Positions 34,702-44,955 of a DNA stretch of 47,574 bases are shown one piece after another (positions within the stretch are counted from its first letter, which is position 1; each line of letters opens with the position of its first letter). Made by a program: the position numbers and the translations under genes. The notes below the pieces were generated by a model that ran no database searches, was not told the DNA's origin, and was given only the letters and a program-made list of their open reading frames with translations. Origin of the DNA: Holophagales bacterium (GTDB lineage Bacteria; Acidobacteriota; Thermoanaerobaculia; Multivoradales; Multivoraceae). The stretch is from positions 1 to 47,574 of the forward strand of contig VXUF01000093.1 of the NCBI GenBank assembly GCA_009837085.1. The letters are read 5' to 3'.

Positions 34702-36315
34702 ATGTCGACCAAAGCGACAACCCGCCGCGCCGGCGGAGCGATCCTGGGGGCCGGCCTCGCGATGACCCTGGCCTGCGGCGGCGAGCAGGTCGAACCCTTG
34801 ACCACGACCGTGAACACGCATCTCGGCGCCGTCGAGGGCCTGGCGCTCGACTCCGGAGTGCTCAAGTTCGCCGGCATCCCGTTCGCGGCGCCGCCGGTCG
34901 GCGATCTTCGCTGGCGGCCGCCACAGCCGGCCGGCGCCTGGGAGGGCAGCCGCGACGCCACCCGGTTCTCCGCGAGCTGCTGGCAGCCACTGTCTCCACC
35001 CGGCTCCTTTTACGACTCCGGCGAGATCGAGCGCAGCGAGGACTGTCTCTACCTGAACGTCTGGACCGGCGCCGAACACGCCGAAGCCGCTCTTCCGGTC
35101 ATGGTGTGGATTCACGGGGGCGGCCTCCAGACCGGCTCCGGCAGCACCTTCCTCTACGACGGGGAGAGCCTGGCCAACCGCGGCGTCGTGCTGGTAACGA
35201 TCAACTACCGGCTCGGGCCGATGGGCTTCCTGGCTCACGCGGAACTCTCGGCCGAAGACGAGTCGAGAGCGTCGGGCAACTACGGCATCCTGGACCAGAT
35301 CGCCGCGCTCGAGTGGGTACAGGCGAACATTGCTGCCTTCGGCGGAGACCCGGGTCGAGTCACGATCTTCGGCGAGTCGGCCGGTTCGTGGAGCGTCAAC
35401 TACCTCACCGCGACGCCGCTGGCCGCGGGGCTGTTCCACCGCGCGATCGGGCACAGCGGCGGCATCTTCTGGCCCATGCCCCGGCTTGGAGACGCGGAGT
35501 CCGAGGGCGCTCGCATCGCCGAACGCCTCGGCGCCGGCGACCTCGAGGCCATGCGCGCCGCCACCGTCGAGGAGGTCTACGAAGCGACCAGTGGGTCGGA
35601 AGCGCTTGGCTTCGTCGGCGTCAACGACGGCCACGTCTTCCCTCGGGATGTCTACGATCTGTTCGCCACCGGCGACCAGAATGATGTCGACACGATCGTC
35701 GGCTTCAACAGCGACGAGGGGACCGCCCTGTTCGCCGGCGCCCCCGGAACGACCGTCGCCGCCTACCGCCAGTCGCTCGCGGACACGTATGGCGCGCACG
35801 CTGACGCGATGTTCGCGGTCTACCCCGCCGAGAACGACGAGCAGGCGCACGTCGCCGCCTACGAGAACACGGCCGACAACTTCTTCGCCTGGCAGATGCG
35901 GACCTGGGCCCGCACGCAGAGCAGTACCGGCTCGAAGCCTGTACGCATGTACTACTTCTCCCGCGTCCCGCCCTGGGACCAGGCCGAGACGTACGGTTCG
36001 TACCACGCGGCGGAGATCGTCTACGCCTTCGACAACCTCCACCGCACGGGCGAAGCGGGGGAAGACATCGGACCCTTCAACCACGCCTGGGACGAGACCG
36101 ACAGGGCGCTCGCCGACACGATGGCTGACTACTGGGTGAACTTCGCGGCCACCGGCGACCCCAACGGCGACGGTCTGCCCGACTGGCCCGTCTACGATCC
36201 CGACGCCGACGGCGTCCTTGAACTCGGCGACAAGATCGGCGTCATCCAGGGCCTGCTCAAGGATCGGCTGGACACCTTCGACGCCTACTACGAGGACCTG
36301 CGCGGGAACGGTTAG
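34702..36315 (+). CDS. Type-B carboxylesterase lipoprotein
   Basis: Secreted alpha/beta-hydrolase of 537 residues in the carboxylesterase/para-nitrobenzyl esterase family. A signal sequence ends in a lipobox (AMTLAC). The oxyanion loop is WIHGGGLQTGSGS, the nucleophile Ser is in FGESAGSWS near 226, the acid in GFNSDEGTALF near 339, and the His in YGSYHAAEIVYAF near 435. SEDCLYLNVW is the family signature. Its natural ester is unknown. The C-terminal part carries a DPNGDGLPDWPVYDPDADG stretch common in these esterases. It follows msrB closely on the same strand. Confidence 0.92.
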   Translation: MSTKATTRRAGGAILGAGLAMTLACGGEQVEPLTTTVNTHLGAVEGLALDSGVLKFAGIPFAAPPVGDLRWRPPQPAGAWEGSRDATRFSASCWQPLSPPGSFYDSGEIERSEDCLYLNVWTGAEHAEAALPVMVWIHGGGLQTGSGSTFLYDGESLANRGVVLVTINYRLGPMGFLAHAELSAEDESRASGNYGILDQIAALEWVQANIAAFGGDPGRVTIFGESAGSWSVNYLTATPLAAGLFHRAIGHSGGIFWPMPRLGDAESEGARIAERLGAGDLEAMRAATVEEVYEATSGSEALGFVGVNDGHVFPRDVYDLFATGDQNDVDTIVGFNSDEGTALFAGAPGTTVAAYRQSLADTYGAHADAMFAVYPAENDEQAHVAAYENTADNFFAWQMRTWARTQSSTGSKPVRMYYFSRVPPWDQAETYGSYHAAEIVYAFDNLHRTGEAGEDIGPFNHAWDETDRALADTMADYWVNFAATGDPNGDGLPDWPVYDPDADGVLELGDKIGVIQGLLKDRLDTFDAYYEDLRGNG

Positions 36316-36444
36316 GGGAGCCTTTGTGCTAGCGTCCCGCCATTAGGCAGTGGGTGCAGAGCTCACGCGGCGAACCAGGATGCGCCTGTCGTTCTCGTGC
36401 GTGGATCCACAGTGGAACCCCAAGGCCGAGAACAGGAGCAGCAG

Positions 36445-36708
36445 ATGGCAACGAGAATCTATGTGGGGAACCTCCCCTTCGACACGACGGAAGAGGCGGT
36501 TCGCGCGCTGTTCCAGGCTCATGGCGAAGTGAGCGAAGTTTCGCTGATCAACGACCGCGAGACCGGCCGCCCGCGAGGCTTCGGCTTCGTCGAGATGGCG
36601 TCGGGAGGCCAGGAGGCCATCTCGGCTCTTGACCGGCAACAGTTCGGCGGTCGCACCCTCCGCGTCAACGAAGCCCGCCCGCGCGAGGAACGCCGGCCTC
36701 GCTGGTAG
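36445..36708 (+). CDS. Single-RRM RNA-binding protein
   Basis: An 87-residue protein consisting of one RNA recognition motif: RNP2 IYVGNL at the N-terminus, then FDTTEEAVRALFQAHGEV, RNP1 RGFGFVEM, and a short basic tail RPREERRPRW. Such bacterial RRM proteins resemble the cyanobacterial cold-induced Rbp family and bind single-stranded RNA. AGGAGC precedes the ATG. About 130 bases separate it from the esterase gene, leaving room for its own promoter and leader. It ends eight bases from the convergent secreted-protein gene. Confidence 0.92.
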   Translation: MATRIYVGNLPFDTTEEAVRALFQAHGEVSEVSLINDRETGRPRGFGFVEMASGGQEAISALDRQQFGGRTLRVNEARPREERRPRW

Positions 36709-36716
36709 GTCGTCAA

Positions 36717-37445
36717 CTACATCTGCGGGTAGAAGAACTGGGCCACGACAACGTCGGCCTGCGGCGACGGCTTCAGTTCGATGATGTCGTCGCGAGAGCC
36801 TCCCTTCGTCATCCTGAAGGACGCGTTCACGCGCTCCGGAGCGTCCCAAAGCACGACCGCGAACTCGCCGTTCTTCTCGATCGGACCACTCGCCTGGAAA
36901 GCGCCGTCACCTGACGTGATCGTGACCTCGCCGCCTCCCTTGACTGGCTTGCCGCGGTTGTTCTGAACCCTTCCGGCAAGCACCGTGCGGATGCCCTCCG
37001 GCTCCATCGACTCGCCCTCCCGGAAGAGGATCGGATAGAGCTGCTGGGATCCGTCGCGCTGAACGGCGACGCGCGCTATGACCGAGCGGAAGCCGTTGCG
37101 CTCGAACGTGACCCGAACGGTGATCCCCTCGTAGTCGTCGCGACTGAAGATACGACCCATGTTGCGCAAGAGGTAGGTACCGGTCTTCCTGCCCTTGGCG
37201 CGCAGCCTCGGCGCCGGCATGTTGTCGTTCTGGAACCAGATGTCCACATCCGGCAGCGGGTTCCCGCTGGAGTCGAGAATGGTGCCGAACACGCGTGTGT
37301 TGTCCCGGCCACCGACCGCCCCGGTCACGTCGCCACCGCGCAGGTCGGCACCGACGTTGGCAGGGCCCGGATCCTGGGCCAGAGCGGGGACCGCCAGCAC
37401 GAGCAGCGGGATGAACAGGAGCGGGAAAAGAAGTCTCTTCGTCAT
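36717..37445 (-). CDS. Secreted carboxypeptidase-regulatory-like beta-sandwich protein
   Basis: A 242-residue exported protein. The signal peptide MTKRLLFPLLFIPLLVLAVP ends near ALAQ, a signal peptidase I site. The mature part has a repeat of two similar beta modules: VFGTILDSSGNPLPDVDIWF and VLAGRVQNNRGKPVKGGGEV, each matching the CarboxypepD_reg pattern G.v.d..G.p...v. Such domains occur in cell-surface and TonB-linked proteins and probably bind or scaffold; no catalytic motif is seen. Divergent from the next gene. Confidence 0.78.
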   Translation of the reverse strand: MTKRLLFPLLFIPLLVLAVPALAQDPGPANVGADLRGGDVTGAVGGRDNTRVFGTILDSSGNPLPDVDIWFQNDNMPAPRLRAKGRKTGTYLLRNMGRIFSRDDYEGITVRVTFERNGFRSVIARVAVQRDGSQQLYPILFREGESMEPEGIRTVLAGRVQNNRGKPVKGGGEVTITSGDGAFQASGPIEKNGEFAVVLWDAPERVNASFRMTKGGSRDDIIELKPSPQADVVVAQFFYPQM

Positions 37446-37534
37446 GGTCGCGGGTCTCCGAACGGTCTTCGCGGGCCAAATCGCCGCTCCACGGCGAAAG
37501 GCGAAACGACCTTATCAGCGACTAGGATGGCCGG

Positions 37535-38917
37535 ATGCCGCCAACCGCATCCGCACCGGTCGCGCGGCCGAGGGAGATCCTGGCGGCGGTCGCCGTCGGG
37601 GTCGCGGCAGCTCTGCTGGTCCTGCGTTGGACGGCGCCGTCCAACGCGCCCGTCGCCTCCGACGAGGCCTCCCGCGGCGTCCCGGCTCCCCTGCCATCCC
37701 GCCCGGAGCCCGAGCCGCCACCGCCCCTGCCGCGCGAGCTCAGCGATGCGCTCGACCTGATGGCCCAGGGACGACTCCGTGAAGCGCAACGCCTGATGCT
37801 CGACTTCGATGCCGGTCCAGCCGCCGGAGAACTGCTGCCGGACCATCGCGAGACGATGAATGCGATGCTGGAGCGCCTCGGCAACGACCCGGTCCTGCAG
37901 GCCGCCCTGGAGTTCGAAGGCGGCTTCGAGGATGCCGACCTCGACCGTCTTCGGCGCGCCCTGGGGTCGCTGTCGCGCGAGCGGATGATCGCCCTTCGGC
38001 GGGACCCGCAGGCATCCCGCTACGTCGACGACGCGCGGAGGCTGACCGCGGAGGTCGACGCGATCGAGAGACTACTGGGCAGCGACCGGCTGGCGGCGCT
38101 CCGGCTGGCCCAGGACTTCGCCGGGCGCCACCCGCAGTTCGCGGCCGGCCTCGCCTTCGAGGATCGCGCCGCCGAGGCGATAGAGGACACGGCCGGGCGG
38201 TTGATGGCGGCGAACCGGCTGGAAGAGGCCCGGACGCTGCTGCTGGAACTCAGGTCGCTTCGCGGCGACGCGGCAAGGGAGACCGCTTCCGTCGATGCCA
38301 GGCTGGCTTCCATCGAAGCGGTGTTCCAGCAAAGGAGCGATCTGGACGCCACCATCCGCGAAATCGAGATGCTGGGCTGGGAACGACCACACGAGGCTCT
38401 GGAACTTCTCTCCGCCATGGAGCGGACACCCGAGAGCCGTCGTCGTCTGGCCCAGGTGGAGTCCACGCTCAAGTTGCTGCTGGACGACCTCGACCGGGGG
38501 AGCCCCACCGTCGAGATACTGGCCGCCGACGGTTCGAGCCTGGACCAGGTCGAGTTCGATCGTCGCGAGGACCTTGTGCTGCTGGTCCGCGCCAGGGACG
38601 ACTACGAAGTCGTCTCGGTACGGTTCTTCTGGCGCTGGTTCGACCGGGACGGGGAAGGCGATGTCGTCGAACCGGCACTCGGATCGGTCGATCCTGAAGC
38701 GCTGCCTGCCGCGAACGGTGCGGGCGACGGGAGCACCGCCGAAGTCGCCTTCGAGGTGACGATTGCCCGAGCCGAACACGGGGGGCGGAGCCTTCAGTTC
38801 TGGGCCGAGGCGACCGATCGGGGCGGCCGCATCGCGAGGAGCGCCGACCCCCCGCATCAACTCACACCTGCGCGGCGCGGCTTCCTGCAACGACTCGGCC
38901 TTCGCCGCCGCCAATGA
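37535..38917 (+). CDS. Membrane-anchored helical protein of unknown function
   Basis: A 460-residue protein with one N-terminal membrane segment (EILAAVAVGVAAALLVLRW), a Pro-rich linker with PEPEPPPPLP, then about 270 residues of charged amphipathic helices that look like irregular TPR or coiled-coil repeats (GRLREAQRLM, RLEEARTLLLELRSL). A C-terminal beta-rich domain of about 110 residues (VEILAADGSSLDQVEF, VSVRFFWRWFDRDGEGD) ends in a basic tail. I do not recognise the family. Its stop overlaps the ATG of the DEAD-box helicase gene, so the two are likely co-translated. Confidence 0.7.
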   Translation: MPPTASAPVARPREILAAVAVGVAAALLVLRWTAPSNAPVASDEASRGVPAPLPSRPEPEPPPPLPRELSDALDLMAQGRLREAQRLMLDFDAGPAAGELLPDHRETMNAMLERLGNDPVLQAALEFEGGFEDADLDRLRRALGSLSRERMIALRRDPQASRYVDDARRLTAEVDAIERLLGSDRLAALRLAQDFAGRHPQFAAGLAFEDRAAEAIEDTAGRLMAANRLEEARTLLLELRSLRGDAARETASVDARLASIEAVFQQRSDLDATIREIEMLGWERPHEALELLSAMERTPESRRRLAQVESTLKLLLDDLDRGSPTVEILAADGSSLDQVEFDRREDLVLLVRARDDYEVVSVRFFWRWFDRDGEGDVVEPALGSVDPEALPAANGAGDGSTAEVAFEVTIARAEHGGRSLQFWAEATDRGGRIARSADPPHQLTPARRGFLQRLGLRRRQ

Positions 38918-40242
38918 CCCCTCATGAGCGTGAAACCATTGACCTCCAAACACTTACAGGCGCCGGCCGCACTGGTATGATGACCACCGTGGCGAACGGT
39001 ACAAGCGCCCCGAACAACGCCGGCGAATCACCTGTAGATCCGGCGATACCCCAGCACCACGTCGAGACGACCAACCGGGACTTCCGCAGCCTCGGACTGA
39101 ACCCGGAAATCCTGGACGTCCTCGCCGACATCGGCTTCAAGCATCCGACGCCGATCCAGGCCGACGTGATCCCCGATGCGATCGCGGGCAGGGACCTGAT
39201 CGGTCTGGCCGAAACCGGTTCCGGTAAAACCGCCGCCTTCGTCCTGCCGATCGTCCAGCGGCTGGGCCGTGGCAAGGGCGTGCGCGCGCTCATCGTCTGC
39301 CCCACGCGCGAAATCGCCCTGCAGACCAAGGCCTTCCTCGACGTCTTCCGCAAGAGCCGGCTGCGAGTCACCTCGGCCTGCCTGATCGGGGGCGTGAAGA
39401 TCGGACCGCAGTTCGACGATTTGCGCCGGGATCCCGACGTCCTGGTCGTGACGCCCGGGCGACTCCTGGACCACACCGAGCGCGGCACGGTGAGCCTTCG
39501 CAACGTCGAGGAACTCGTGCTGGACGAAGCCGACCACATGCTCGACCTCGGCTTCATGCCCCAGGTGCAGCGGATCGTGACCCAGGTGCCCAGCAGGCGA
39601 CACACGATGCTGTTCTCGGCCACCATGCCGCCCCCGATCGAACGCCTGGCCCAGCGCTACATGGACGAGCCGCTGCGGATCGACCTGGCGCCCCGGGGCG
39701 CCGCGTCCGGTATCGAACACCGCCTCTACCTGGTCGACGAGAAGGACAAGAAGAGCTGCGCCCTGGCGCTGCTCGACTCGGTCCCCGGATCGACACTGGT
39801 CTTCACCAAGCGCCGCTCGGACGCCGAGTGGCTGTGCCGGGTGCTGGAGCGGGGCCGGCACAGCGTCGCGCGAATCCACTCGGACCGCTCGCAGAAGCAC
39901 CGGGTCGCGGCCCTCGAGGACTTCCGCGCCGGCCGCCATCGCATCCTCGTGGCGACGAACATCGCGGCCCGCGGCATCGACGTCCAGGGCATCGAGCACA
40001 TCCTGAACTACGACCTGCCCGACACCGCCGAGGACTACATCCACCGCGCCGGCCGGACCGCCCGCGGCGCCGCCGAAGGTGTGGTGTCGTCGATCGGTAC
40101 CTGGCTCGACAAGCCCATCGTCCGCCAGATAGAGCTGGCGCTCGGTCACCCGCTGCCTCGTAGCGAAGTCGAGGGAGTGCCCCCCTACCGTGAAATGCGG
40201 TCGCTCAACGAGCGCCGCCGCCGCTCTCCGCTGCGCCGCTAG
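38914..40242 (+). CDS. DEAD-box RNA helicase
   Basis: ATP-dependent RNA helicase of 442 residues. Motifs in order: Q motif with FKHPTPIQADVIP, I AETGSGKTAAF, Ia PTREIALQ, Ib TPGRLLDH, II LDEADHMLDLGF, III SATMP, IV TLVFTKRRSDAEWL, V ATNIAARGIDV, VI HRAGRTARG. It ends with a short basic tail, like small RhlE-type enzymes. Start 38914 (ATGA overlap) is given; ATG 38977 or 38980 would also keep the whole helicase core, and a TATGAT hexamer at 38976 could be a promoter for a shorter form. The MutS-like gene follows after seven bases. Confidence 0.92.
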   Translation: MTPHERETIDLQTLTGAGRTGMMTTVANGTSAPNNAGESPVDPAIPQHHVETTNRDFRSLGLNPEILDVLADIGFKHPTPIQADVIPDAIAGRDLIGLAETGSGKTAAFVLPIVQRLGRGKGVRALIVCPTREIALQTKAFLDVFRKSRLRVTSACLIGGVKIGPQFDDLRRDPDVLVVTPGRLLDHTERGTVSLRNVEELVLDEADHMLDLGFMPQVQRIVTQVPSRRHTMLFSATMPPPIERLAQRYMDEPLRIDLAPRGAASGIEHRLYLVDEKDKKSCALALLDSVPGSTLVFTKRRSDAEWLCRVLERGRHSVARIHSDRSQKHRVAALEDFRAGRHRILVATNIAARGIDVQGIEHILNYDLPDTAEDYIHRAGRTARGAAEGVVSSIGTWLDKPIVRQIELALGHPLPRSEVEGVPPYREMRSLNERRRRSPLRR

Positions 40243-40249
40243 AGCCGCC

Positions 40250-41875
40250 ATGATTCCCATCCCGGATCTGCTGAACCGGGAGCCTTTTCTCGGCATCGAC
40301 CGGGAGGCTCTGTCGGACCTGCTCGGTCTCGCCATTCTCGGCCGGGAGATCGGCACGGAGTTCCATGACCTGATGGCGGAGGCGGACACGCCGCCCACCA
40401 CCTGGCGGCCGGAGTTCTTCGAGCAGGACCTGTTCATCGACCGCCTGATCGCGGAGAGCTTCGAGATCGCGATGGACGGCGTCCAGTACCCGATCAACGA
40501 GCGCTTTCTCCGACGCGCGCTGTCCGCCACCCCGATCGATCTGCGGACGATCGAGTTCCGGCAGTCGATCCTGCGCGAGATGGACGAGAACGAAGAGATC
40601 CTGGCGTCAGCCAAACAGCTCTACCGCGAGCTCTTCGCCCTGCTGTCGCTTCACCGTACGCCCCGTTATCACCGCATCGTCGACACGGCGGCCCACAACC
40701 TGGACATCCTGAAGCAGAGCCGCCTCGTCATCGACCTGATGCACGACGGGTTCGGATCCGCCCGCTCCGGTCTCAAACGCCTCCACGAGGGGGCGGCAGC
40801 GATCCACGAAACGGAGGAGTACAGGACCCTCGCCGCCCTGCTGGACTACGAGGACCAGCTCGCCCAACTGAACCTCGACATCGCCCTGGGCGGAGACGGC
40901 CGGATCCGCCGAGTCGAGGTGCGTTCCCTCGACGAGTGCAGCGACAACCGCTTCTGGACGCGGCCGATCAAGCGCTTCTGGGGCCGGCTGAGGCTGGGGA
41001 TCGGCGGCTACTCGATGACGAACCGGGAACTTCTGAACCGGGTGATCGAACGGGTCTACGTCTCCCTGTCTCCGGCCCTGATCCCGCTGATTCAGATGCT
41101 TGGCCAATTGGAGCTCTACCTGGCGGTTCGCGCGCTGAGGGACCGCGCCGCCGGACGCGGTCTCGCCATGTGCATTCCCGAGATCCTTCCCGACCACGAC
41201 ACCGGTCCGGCGTTTGTCTGCGAGGACCTGTGGAACCCCCTGCTGCTGCATCAGGAGCGGGCGCCCGTCCCCTGCACCGTGAGCACTGCCGGCAGCGTGC
41301 CGATCACGGTCGTGACCGGGCCCAACTCGGGCGGCAAGACGCGGCTGATCCAGGCCATCGCGCTCGCCCAGCTCCTCGCCCAGTCGGGCCTCTACGCACC
41401 GTGTGGCCGGGGCCGCCTGCGGGTGCAGAACGGTCTCTTCGTCTCCCTGATCGAACGCGAGAGCGCGGACCAGGTCGAGGGCCGCCTGGGCCGGGAACTC
41501 GTACGCATCCGCACGCTGTTCGAGGAGATGGAGCACGGTTCGATGGTCATCCTGGACGAACTCTGCTCGGGCACCAACCCGTCGGAGGGCATCGAGGTCT
41601 TCACCCTGGTCCTGCAATTGCTCCGGCGCGTCGATCCGGTGGCCTACGTCACGACCCACTTCCTCGACCACGCCCGCTCCCTGGAGGAGAACCACCACGA
41701 GCTGGGTGGTCTGGAGTTTCTGCAGGTGGAGCTCGACGAAGCCCGCCGGAGCACCTACCAGTTCAACGGCGGCGTCGCCCGGACCTCCCTCGCCGCGCTC
41801 ACCGCGGAACGCCTCGGAGTCACCTTCGAGAACCTCTCGACGGCCGTCGACCGCCGCCGCACCAAGGCGAGCTAG
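40250..41875 (+). CDS. MutS-family ATPase without mismatch-recognition domain
   Basis: A 541-residue protein with the MutS core (helical lever) and ATPase domains only. Walker A is VVTGPNSGGKTRLIQAIALA near 350, then MVILDELCSGTNPSEG as Walker B with D-E, and YVTTHFLDHA, the switch His. The N-terminal 300 residues are helical (FEQDLFIDRLIAESF). The mismatch-binding Phe-x-Glu domain and the Smr domain of MutS2 are both absent. It resembles stand-alone MutS-like ATPases of unknown role, possibly in recombination or membrane-linked DNA processing. ATG 40250 lies seven bases after the helicase stop. Confidence 0.85.
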   Translation: MIPIPDLLNREPFLGIDREALSDLLGLAILGREIGTEFHDLMAEADTPPTTWRPEFFEQDLFIDRLIAESFEIAMDGVQYPINERFLRRALSATPIDLRTIEFRQSILREMDENEEILASAKQLYRELFALLSLHRTPRYHRIVDTAAHNLDILKQSRLVIDLMHDGFGSARSGLKRLHEGAAAIHETEEYRTLAALLDYEDQLAQLNLDIALGGDGRIRRVEVRSLDECSDNRFWTRPIKRFWGRLRLGIGGYSMTNRELLNRVIERVYVSLSPALIPLIQMLGQLELYLAVRALRDRAAGRGLAMCIPEILPDHDTGPAFVCEDLWNPLLLHQERAPVPCTVSTAGSVPITVVTGPNSGGKTRLIQAIALAQLLAQSGLYAPCGRGRLRVQNGLFVSLIERESADQVEGRLGRELVRIRTLFEEMEHGSMVILDELCSGTNPSEGIEVFTLVLQLLRRVDPVAYVTTHFLDHARSLEENHHELGGLEFLQVELDEARRSTYQFNGGVARTSLAALTAERLGVTFENLSTAVDRRRTKAS

Positions 41876-41884
41876 GGCTCAGTC

Positions 41885-42577
41885 TCAGTAGGGCACGCCG
41901 GTCGCCCGGCAGACGAAACGCATCAGGGGCGAGGCGGCGGCGCAGAGTCCCGTGAACTCGTCCAGAAAGCCGGCGCCGAGCAGGCGGGTCTGATTGAGAC
42001 GCGCGACGGCCATGAAGGACTTGCGCTTGATGTCGTCGATTCGGGGATGATCCGCATCGAACCCTCGCGGCGCCCGCTTCAGACTCTCACCGCCCAGTTC
42101 AAGCTCCCCGCCGAGCCCCGGATCCCCGGTGACCTCGGCCCAGCCGTCCGCGTCCCCAACGATCTGCCGCCGGATCGCCCGCAGCGCCTCCGGGTGGGGT
42201 CGCCACATCCCGCCGCCCATGAACACGCTGCCCGGTTCGATGTGGAGGTAGAAGCCCGGCGCATGCGCATCACGATGCTGCTCGTGGCGAAAGTGGATGC
42301 CGAGGTGGGTCTTGTAGGGCCGCTTGTCGCGAGAGAACCGCACGTCCCGGTGGATGCGGAACAGCGAACCGCCGACCTTCTTCGGCACCGCCAGGAAGTG
42401 GCGGGAGACCTCGTCGATCCGGGTCCCGAAGTCGCTGATGAACTGCAGCGCCGGCTCGCGTACGACCTCCTCGTAGCGCTCGCCGTTGGCCTTGAACCAG
42501 TCGCGCTCGTTGTTCTCCGCGAGTTCGCGCAGAAAGGCGAAGGTCTGTCTCGAAAACGGGTTCTTCCATCGGTCCAT
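41885..42577 (-). CDS. DUF2461 (TIGR02453) family protein
   Basis: A 230-residue cytoplasmic protein of a widespread family of unknown biochemical function. Signatures are [21 protein letters not shown] at the N-terminus, [40 protein letters not shown], and [13 protein letters not shown]. The conserved Arg, Lys, His and Asp cluster suggests an active site, but the reaction is not known. Divergent from the glycerol facilitator gene; convergent with the MutS-like gene with a nine-base gap. Confidence 0.88.
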   Translation of the reverse strand: MDRWKNPFSRQTFAFLRELAENNERDWFKANGERYEEVVREPALQFISDFGTRIDEVSRHFLAVPKKVGGSLFRIHRDVRFSRDKRPYKTHLGIHFRHEQHRDAHAPGFYLHIEPGSVFMGGGMWRPHPEALRAIRRQIVGDADGWAEVTGDPGLGGELELGGESLKRAPRGFDADHPRIDDIKRKSFMAVARLNQTRLLGAGFLDEFTGLCAAASPLMRFVCRATGVPY

Positions 42578-42660
42578 CGTCTACTCCTCGGGTCGCCTCG
42601 GGGCCCGGGCTCTCGCCCGCGCGAAGTGTATTCTGGGGCTCTTCGCTAAAGGAGACCCGA

Positions 42661-43407
42661 ATGGACATCTTCGTCGCCGAGCTGGTCGGCACCGCGCTCC
42701 TGATCATCCTGGGCGACGGCGTCGTGGCCAACGTGGTCCTCGCCCGGACCAAGGGGAACGACAGCGGCTGGATCGTCATCGCGACCGGCTGGGGGCTCGC
42801 CGTAGCGCTGGCGGTCTACTGCGTCGGCCGGATCAGCGGCGCGCACATCAACCCGGCCGTCAGCGTCGGCCTGTGGTCGATCGGCGAACTCGAAGCGGCC
42901 CTGCTGCCGACCTACATCGGCGCCCAGTTGCTCGGCGCCTTCGCCGGCGCGGTCGTCGTCTACCTCACATACCGGCCCCACTGGGCGGTCACCACCGATC
43001 AGGCGGCGAAGCTCGGGGTCTTCTGCACCGCTCCGGAGATTCCTCGCCGCCGCGGCGCGAACTTCGTGACCGAGGTCGTCGGCACAGCCGTCCTCGTCTT
43101 CGGCGTGCTGGCCATCGCGGCCAACGCCTCCGAACTCGCCGGCGAGATCGACCTGTCGGCGGTGTTCGCCACGGGCATCAATCCCCTCCTCGTCGGCTTC
43201 CTGGTCTGGGGAATCGGTCTCTCGCTGGGCGGTCCAACGGGCTACGCGATCAACCCGGCGCGCGATCTGGGCCCCCGCATCGCCCACGCGGTCCTGCCGA
43301 TCCCGGGCAAGGGCGGCTCCGACTGGAGCTACGCCTGGGTGCCGGTGCTGGGACCTCTCGCCGGAGGAGTCGTCGGCGCTCTGGCCTTCCGCGGTCTCGG
43401 CTGGTAG
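42661..43407 (+). CDS. glpF: Glycerol facilitator / aquaporin family channel
   Basis: Inner-membrane channel of 248 residues with six membrane helices and the two pore-lining NPA motifs: [12 protein letters not shown] and [13 protein letters not shown]. The Asp after NPAR and the Gly-rich helix pattern mark the glycerol-conducting (GlpF) branch. It lets glycerol diffuse in, and the next gene traps it by phosphorylation. AAAGGAGA precedes the ATG, a strong site. Eleven bases separate it from glpK, so they form an operon. Confidence 0.93.
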   Translation: MDIFVAELVGTALLIILGDGVVANVVLARTKGNDSGWIVIATGWGLAVALAVYCVGRISGAHINPAVSVGLWSIGELEAALLPTYIGAQLLGAFAGAVVVYLTYRPHWAVTTDQAAKLGVFCTAPEIPRRRGANFVTEVVGTAVLVFGVLAIAANASELAGEIDLSAVFATGINPLLVGFLVWGIGLSLGGPTGYAINPARDLGPRIAHAVLPIPGKGGSDWSYAWVPVLGPLAGGVVGALAFRGLGW

Positions 43408-43418
43408 ACCCGGCAGAC

Positions 43419-44906
43419 ATGAACTACATCCTCGCCCTGGATCAGGGCACCACGTCCAGCCGCTCCATCCTCTTCGAACACCAGGGCACCGCCGCCGCTT
43501 CCGCGCAGCGGGAGTTCCCTCAGCTCTACCCGTCGCCCGGACACGTCGAGCACGATCCAGAAGCGATCTGGAAGACCCAACTCGCCACCGCCCGCGCCAC
43601 CATCCGGGGAGCATCCGCCTCTGCCGCCGACATCGCCGCCATCGGCATCGCGAATCAGCGGGAGACCGTCGTCCTGTGGGAGCGCGACAGCGGCGAACCG
43701 ATCGACAACGCGATCGTCTGGCAGAGCCGGATCACCGCTCCCCTCTGCGAGCGACTGAAGCAGCAGGGGCACGAGGACCTGTTTCGCAAAAGAACCGGCC
43801 TGGTCCTCGATCCGTACTTCTCGGGCACGAAGATCGCGTACCTGCTCGACAAGCACAAGCTCCGCGGCCGCGCCCGCCGCGGCGAGATCCTGGCCGGAAC
43901 GATCGACACGTTCCTGCTCTGGCGCCTGACCGGCGGCGAAGTTCACGCCACGGACGCGAGCAACGCCTCGCGCACGCTGCTGTTCGACATCCACAACCTG
44001 GACTGGGACGACGAACTGCTCGGTATCCTCCGCGTGCCTCGGGCCATGCTGCCCGAGGTGCGGGACTCGAGCGGCGACTTCGGGCGGACCGACCGGCGCC
44101 TGTTCGGCCGGCGAATTCCGATCGCCGGAATCGCCGGCGACCAGCAGGCGGCCACCTTCGGACAGGGCTGCTTCCGGCGCGGAATGGTGAAGAACACCTA
44201 CGGCACCGGCTGCTTCATCCTGATGAACACCGGAAGCCGGGCCGTTCCGTCGAAGAACGGCCTCCTCACCACCGTCGGCTGGATGCGGGGCGGCAAGCCG
44301 ACATACTGCCTCGAGGGGTCCGTGTTCGTCGGCGGCGCCGCCGTCCAGTGGCTGCGCGACGGACTGGGGCTCATCGACCGTTCGGATCAGATCGAGGAAC
44401 TGGCCGCAAGCGAGCCGGACAGCGGCGGCGTCTTCCTGGTTCCGGCCTTCGTCGGCCTTGGCGCTCCATACTGGGATCCCTACGCCCGGGGACTGCTCAT
44501 CGGACTCGAGCGGTCGACCACCGCCGGGCACGTGGCCAGAGCCACGGTCGAGTCGATGGCGTACCAGAGCCTCGACGTCGTCGGCGCCATGGAGGCCGAT
44601 GCCGGTTCACGAATGCGCGAACTGCGAGTCGACGGCGGCGCCGCGGTCAACGACACCCTGATGCAGTTCCAGGCGGACCTGCTCGGCAAGCGCGTGCAGC
44701 GGCCGGTCGTCGCGGAAACCACGGCTCTCGGCGCCGCCTACCTCGCCGGGCTCGCCGTCGGCTTCTGGAGCGACCAGGCCGACGTGACGAGCAACTGGGC
44801 GCTCGATCGCGAGTTCGAGCCGCAATCGACACCCGCGGGGCGACGACGCCTCGCCGCCGGCTGGCGGCGCGCCGTGGAGAGATCGCGAGGCTGGGCCGAG
44901 GCCTAG
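43419..44906 (+). CDS. glpK: Glycerol kinase
   Basis: FGGY-family kinase of 495 residues making sn-glycerol 3-phosphate from glycerol and ATP in the cytoplasm. It shows [26 protein letters not shown] (substrate Arg-Glu), [36 protein letters not shown] with the catalytic Asp, [11 protein letters not shown], and [16 protein letters not shown]. The length matches the family. Second gene of glpF-glpK; a glycerol 3-phosphate dehydrogenase gene is not in the window. Confidence 0.96.
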   Translation: MNYILALDQGTTSSRSILFEHQGTAAASAQREFPQLYPSPGHVEHDPEAIWKTQLATARATIRGASASAADIAAIGIANQRETVVLWERDSGEPIDNAIVWQSRITAPLCERLKQQGHEDLFRKRTGLVLDPYFSGTKIAYLLDKHKLRGRARRGEILAGTIDTFLLWRLTGGEVHATDASNASRTLLFDIHNLDWDDELLGILRVPRAMLPEVRDSSGDFGRTDRRLFGRRIPIAGIAGDQQAATFGQGCFRRGMVKNTYGTGCFILMNTGSRAVPSKNGLLTTVGWMRGGKPTYCLEGSVFVGGAAVQWLRDGLGLIDRSDQIEELAASEPDSGGVFLVPAFVGLGAPYWDPYARGLLIGLERSTTAGHVARATVESMAYQSLDVVGAMEADAGSRMRELRVDGGAAVNDTLMQFQADLLGKRVQRPVVAETTALGAAYLAGLAVGFWSDQADVTSNWALDREFEPQSTPAGRRRLAAGWRRAVERSRGWAEA

Positions 44907-44955
44907 CTGCGGTACGCTCTCGCCCCTTGAATCCACCACGCACCCGGAGATCGCA

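Noticed and set aside
33705-34961. Treating the GrdB-like frame ending at the TGA as a complete or broken gene
   Set aside because: The same frame continues after the TGA with family-conserved sequence, a UxxC pair and a SECIS-like hairpin, so selenocysteine fits better than a pseudogene.
38939-38981. Promoter TTGACC...TATGAT in front of the DEAD-box helicase gene
   Set aside because: The spacer is about 31 bases, too long for a sigma-70 promoter. A TTACAG at 38954 gives 16 but is weak, so it is not listed as a feature.
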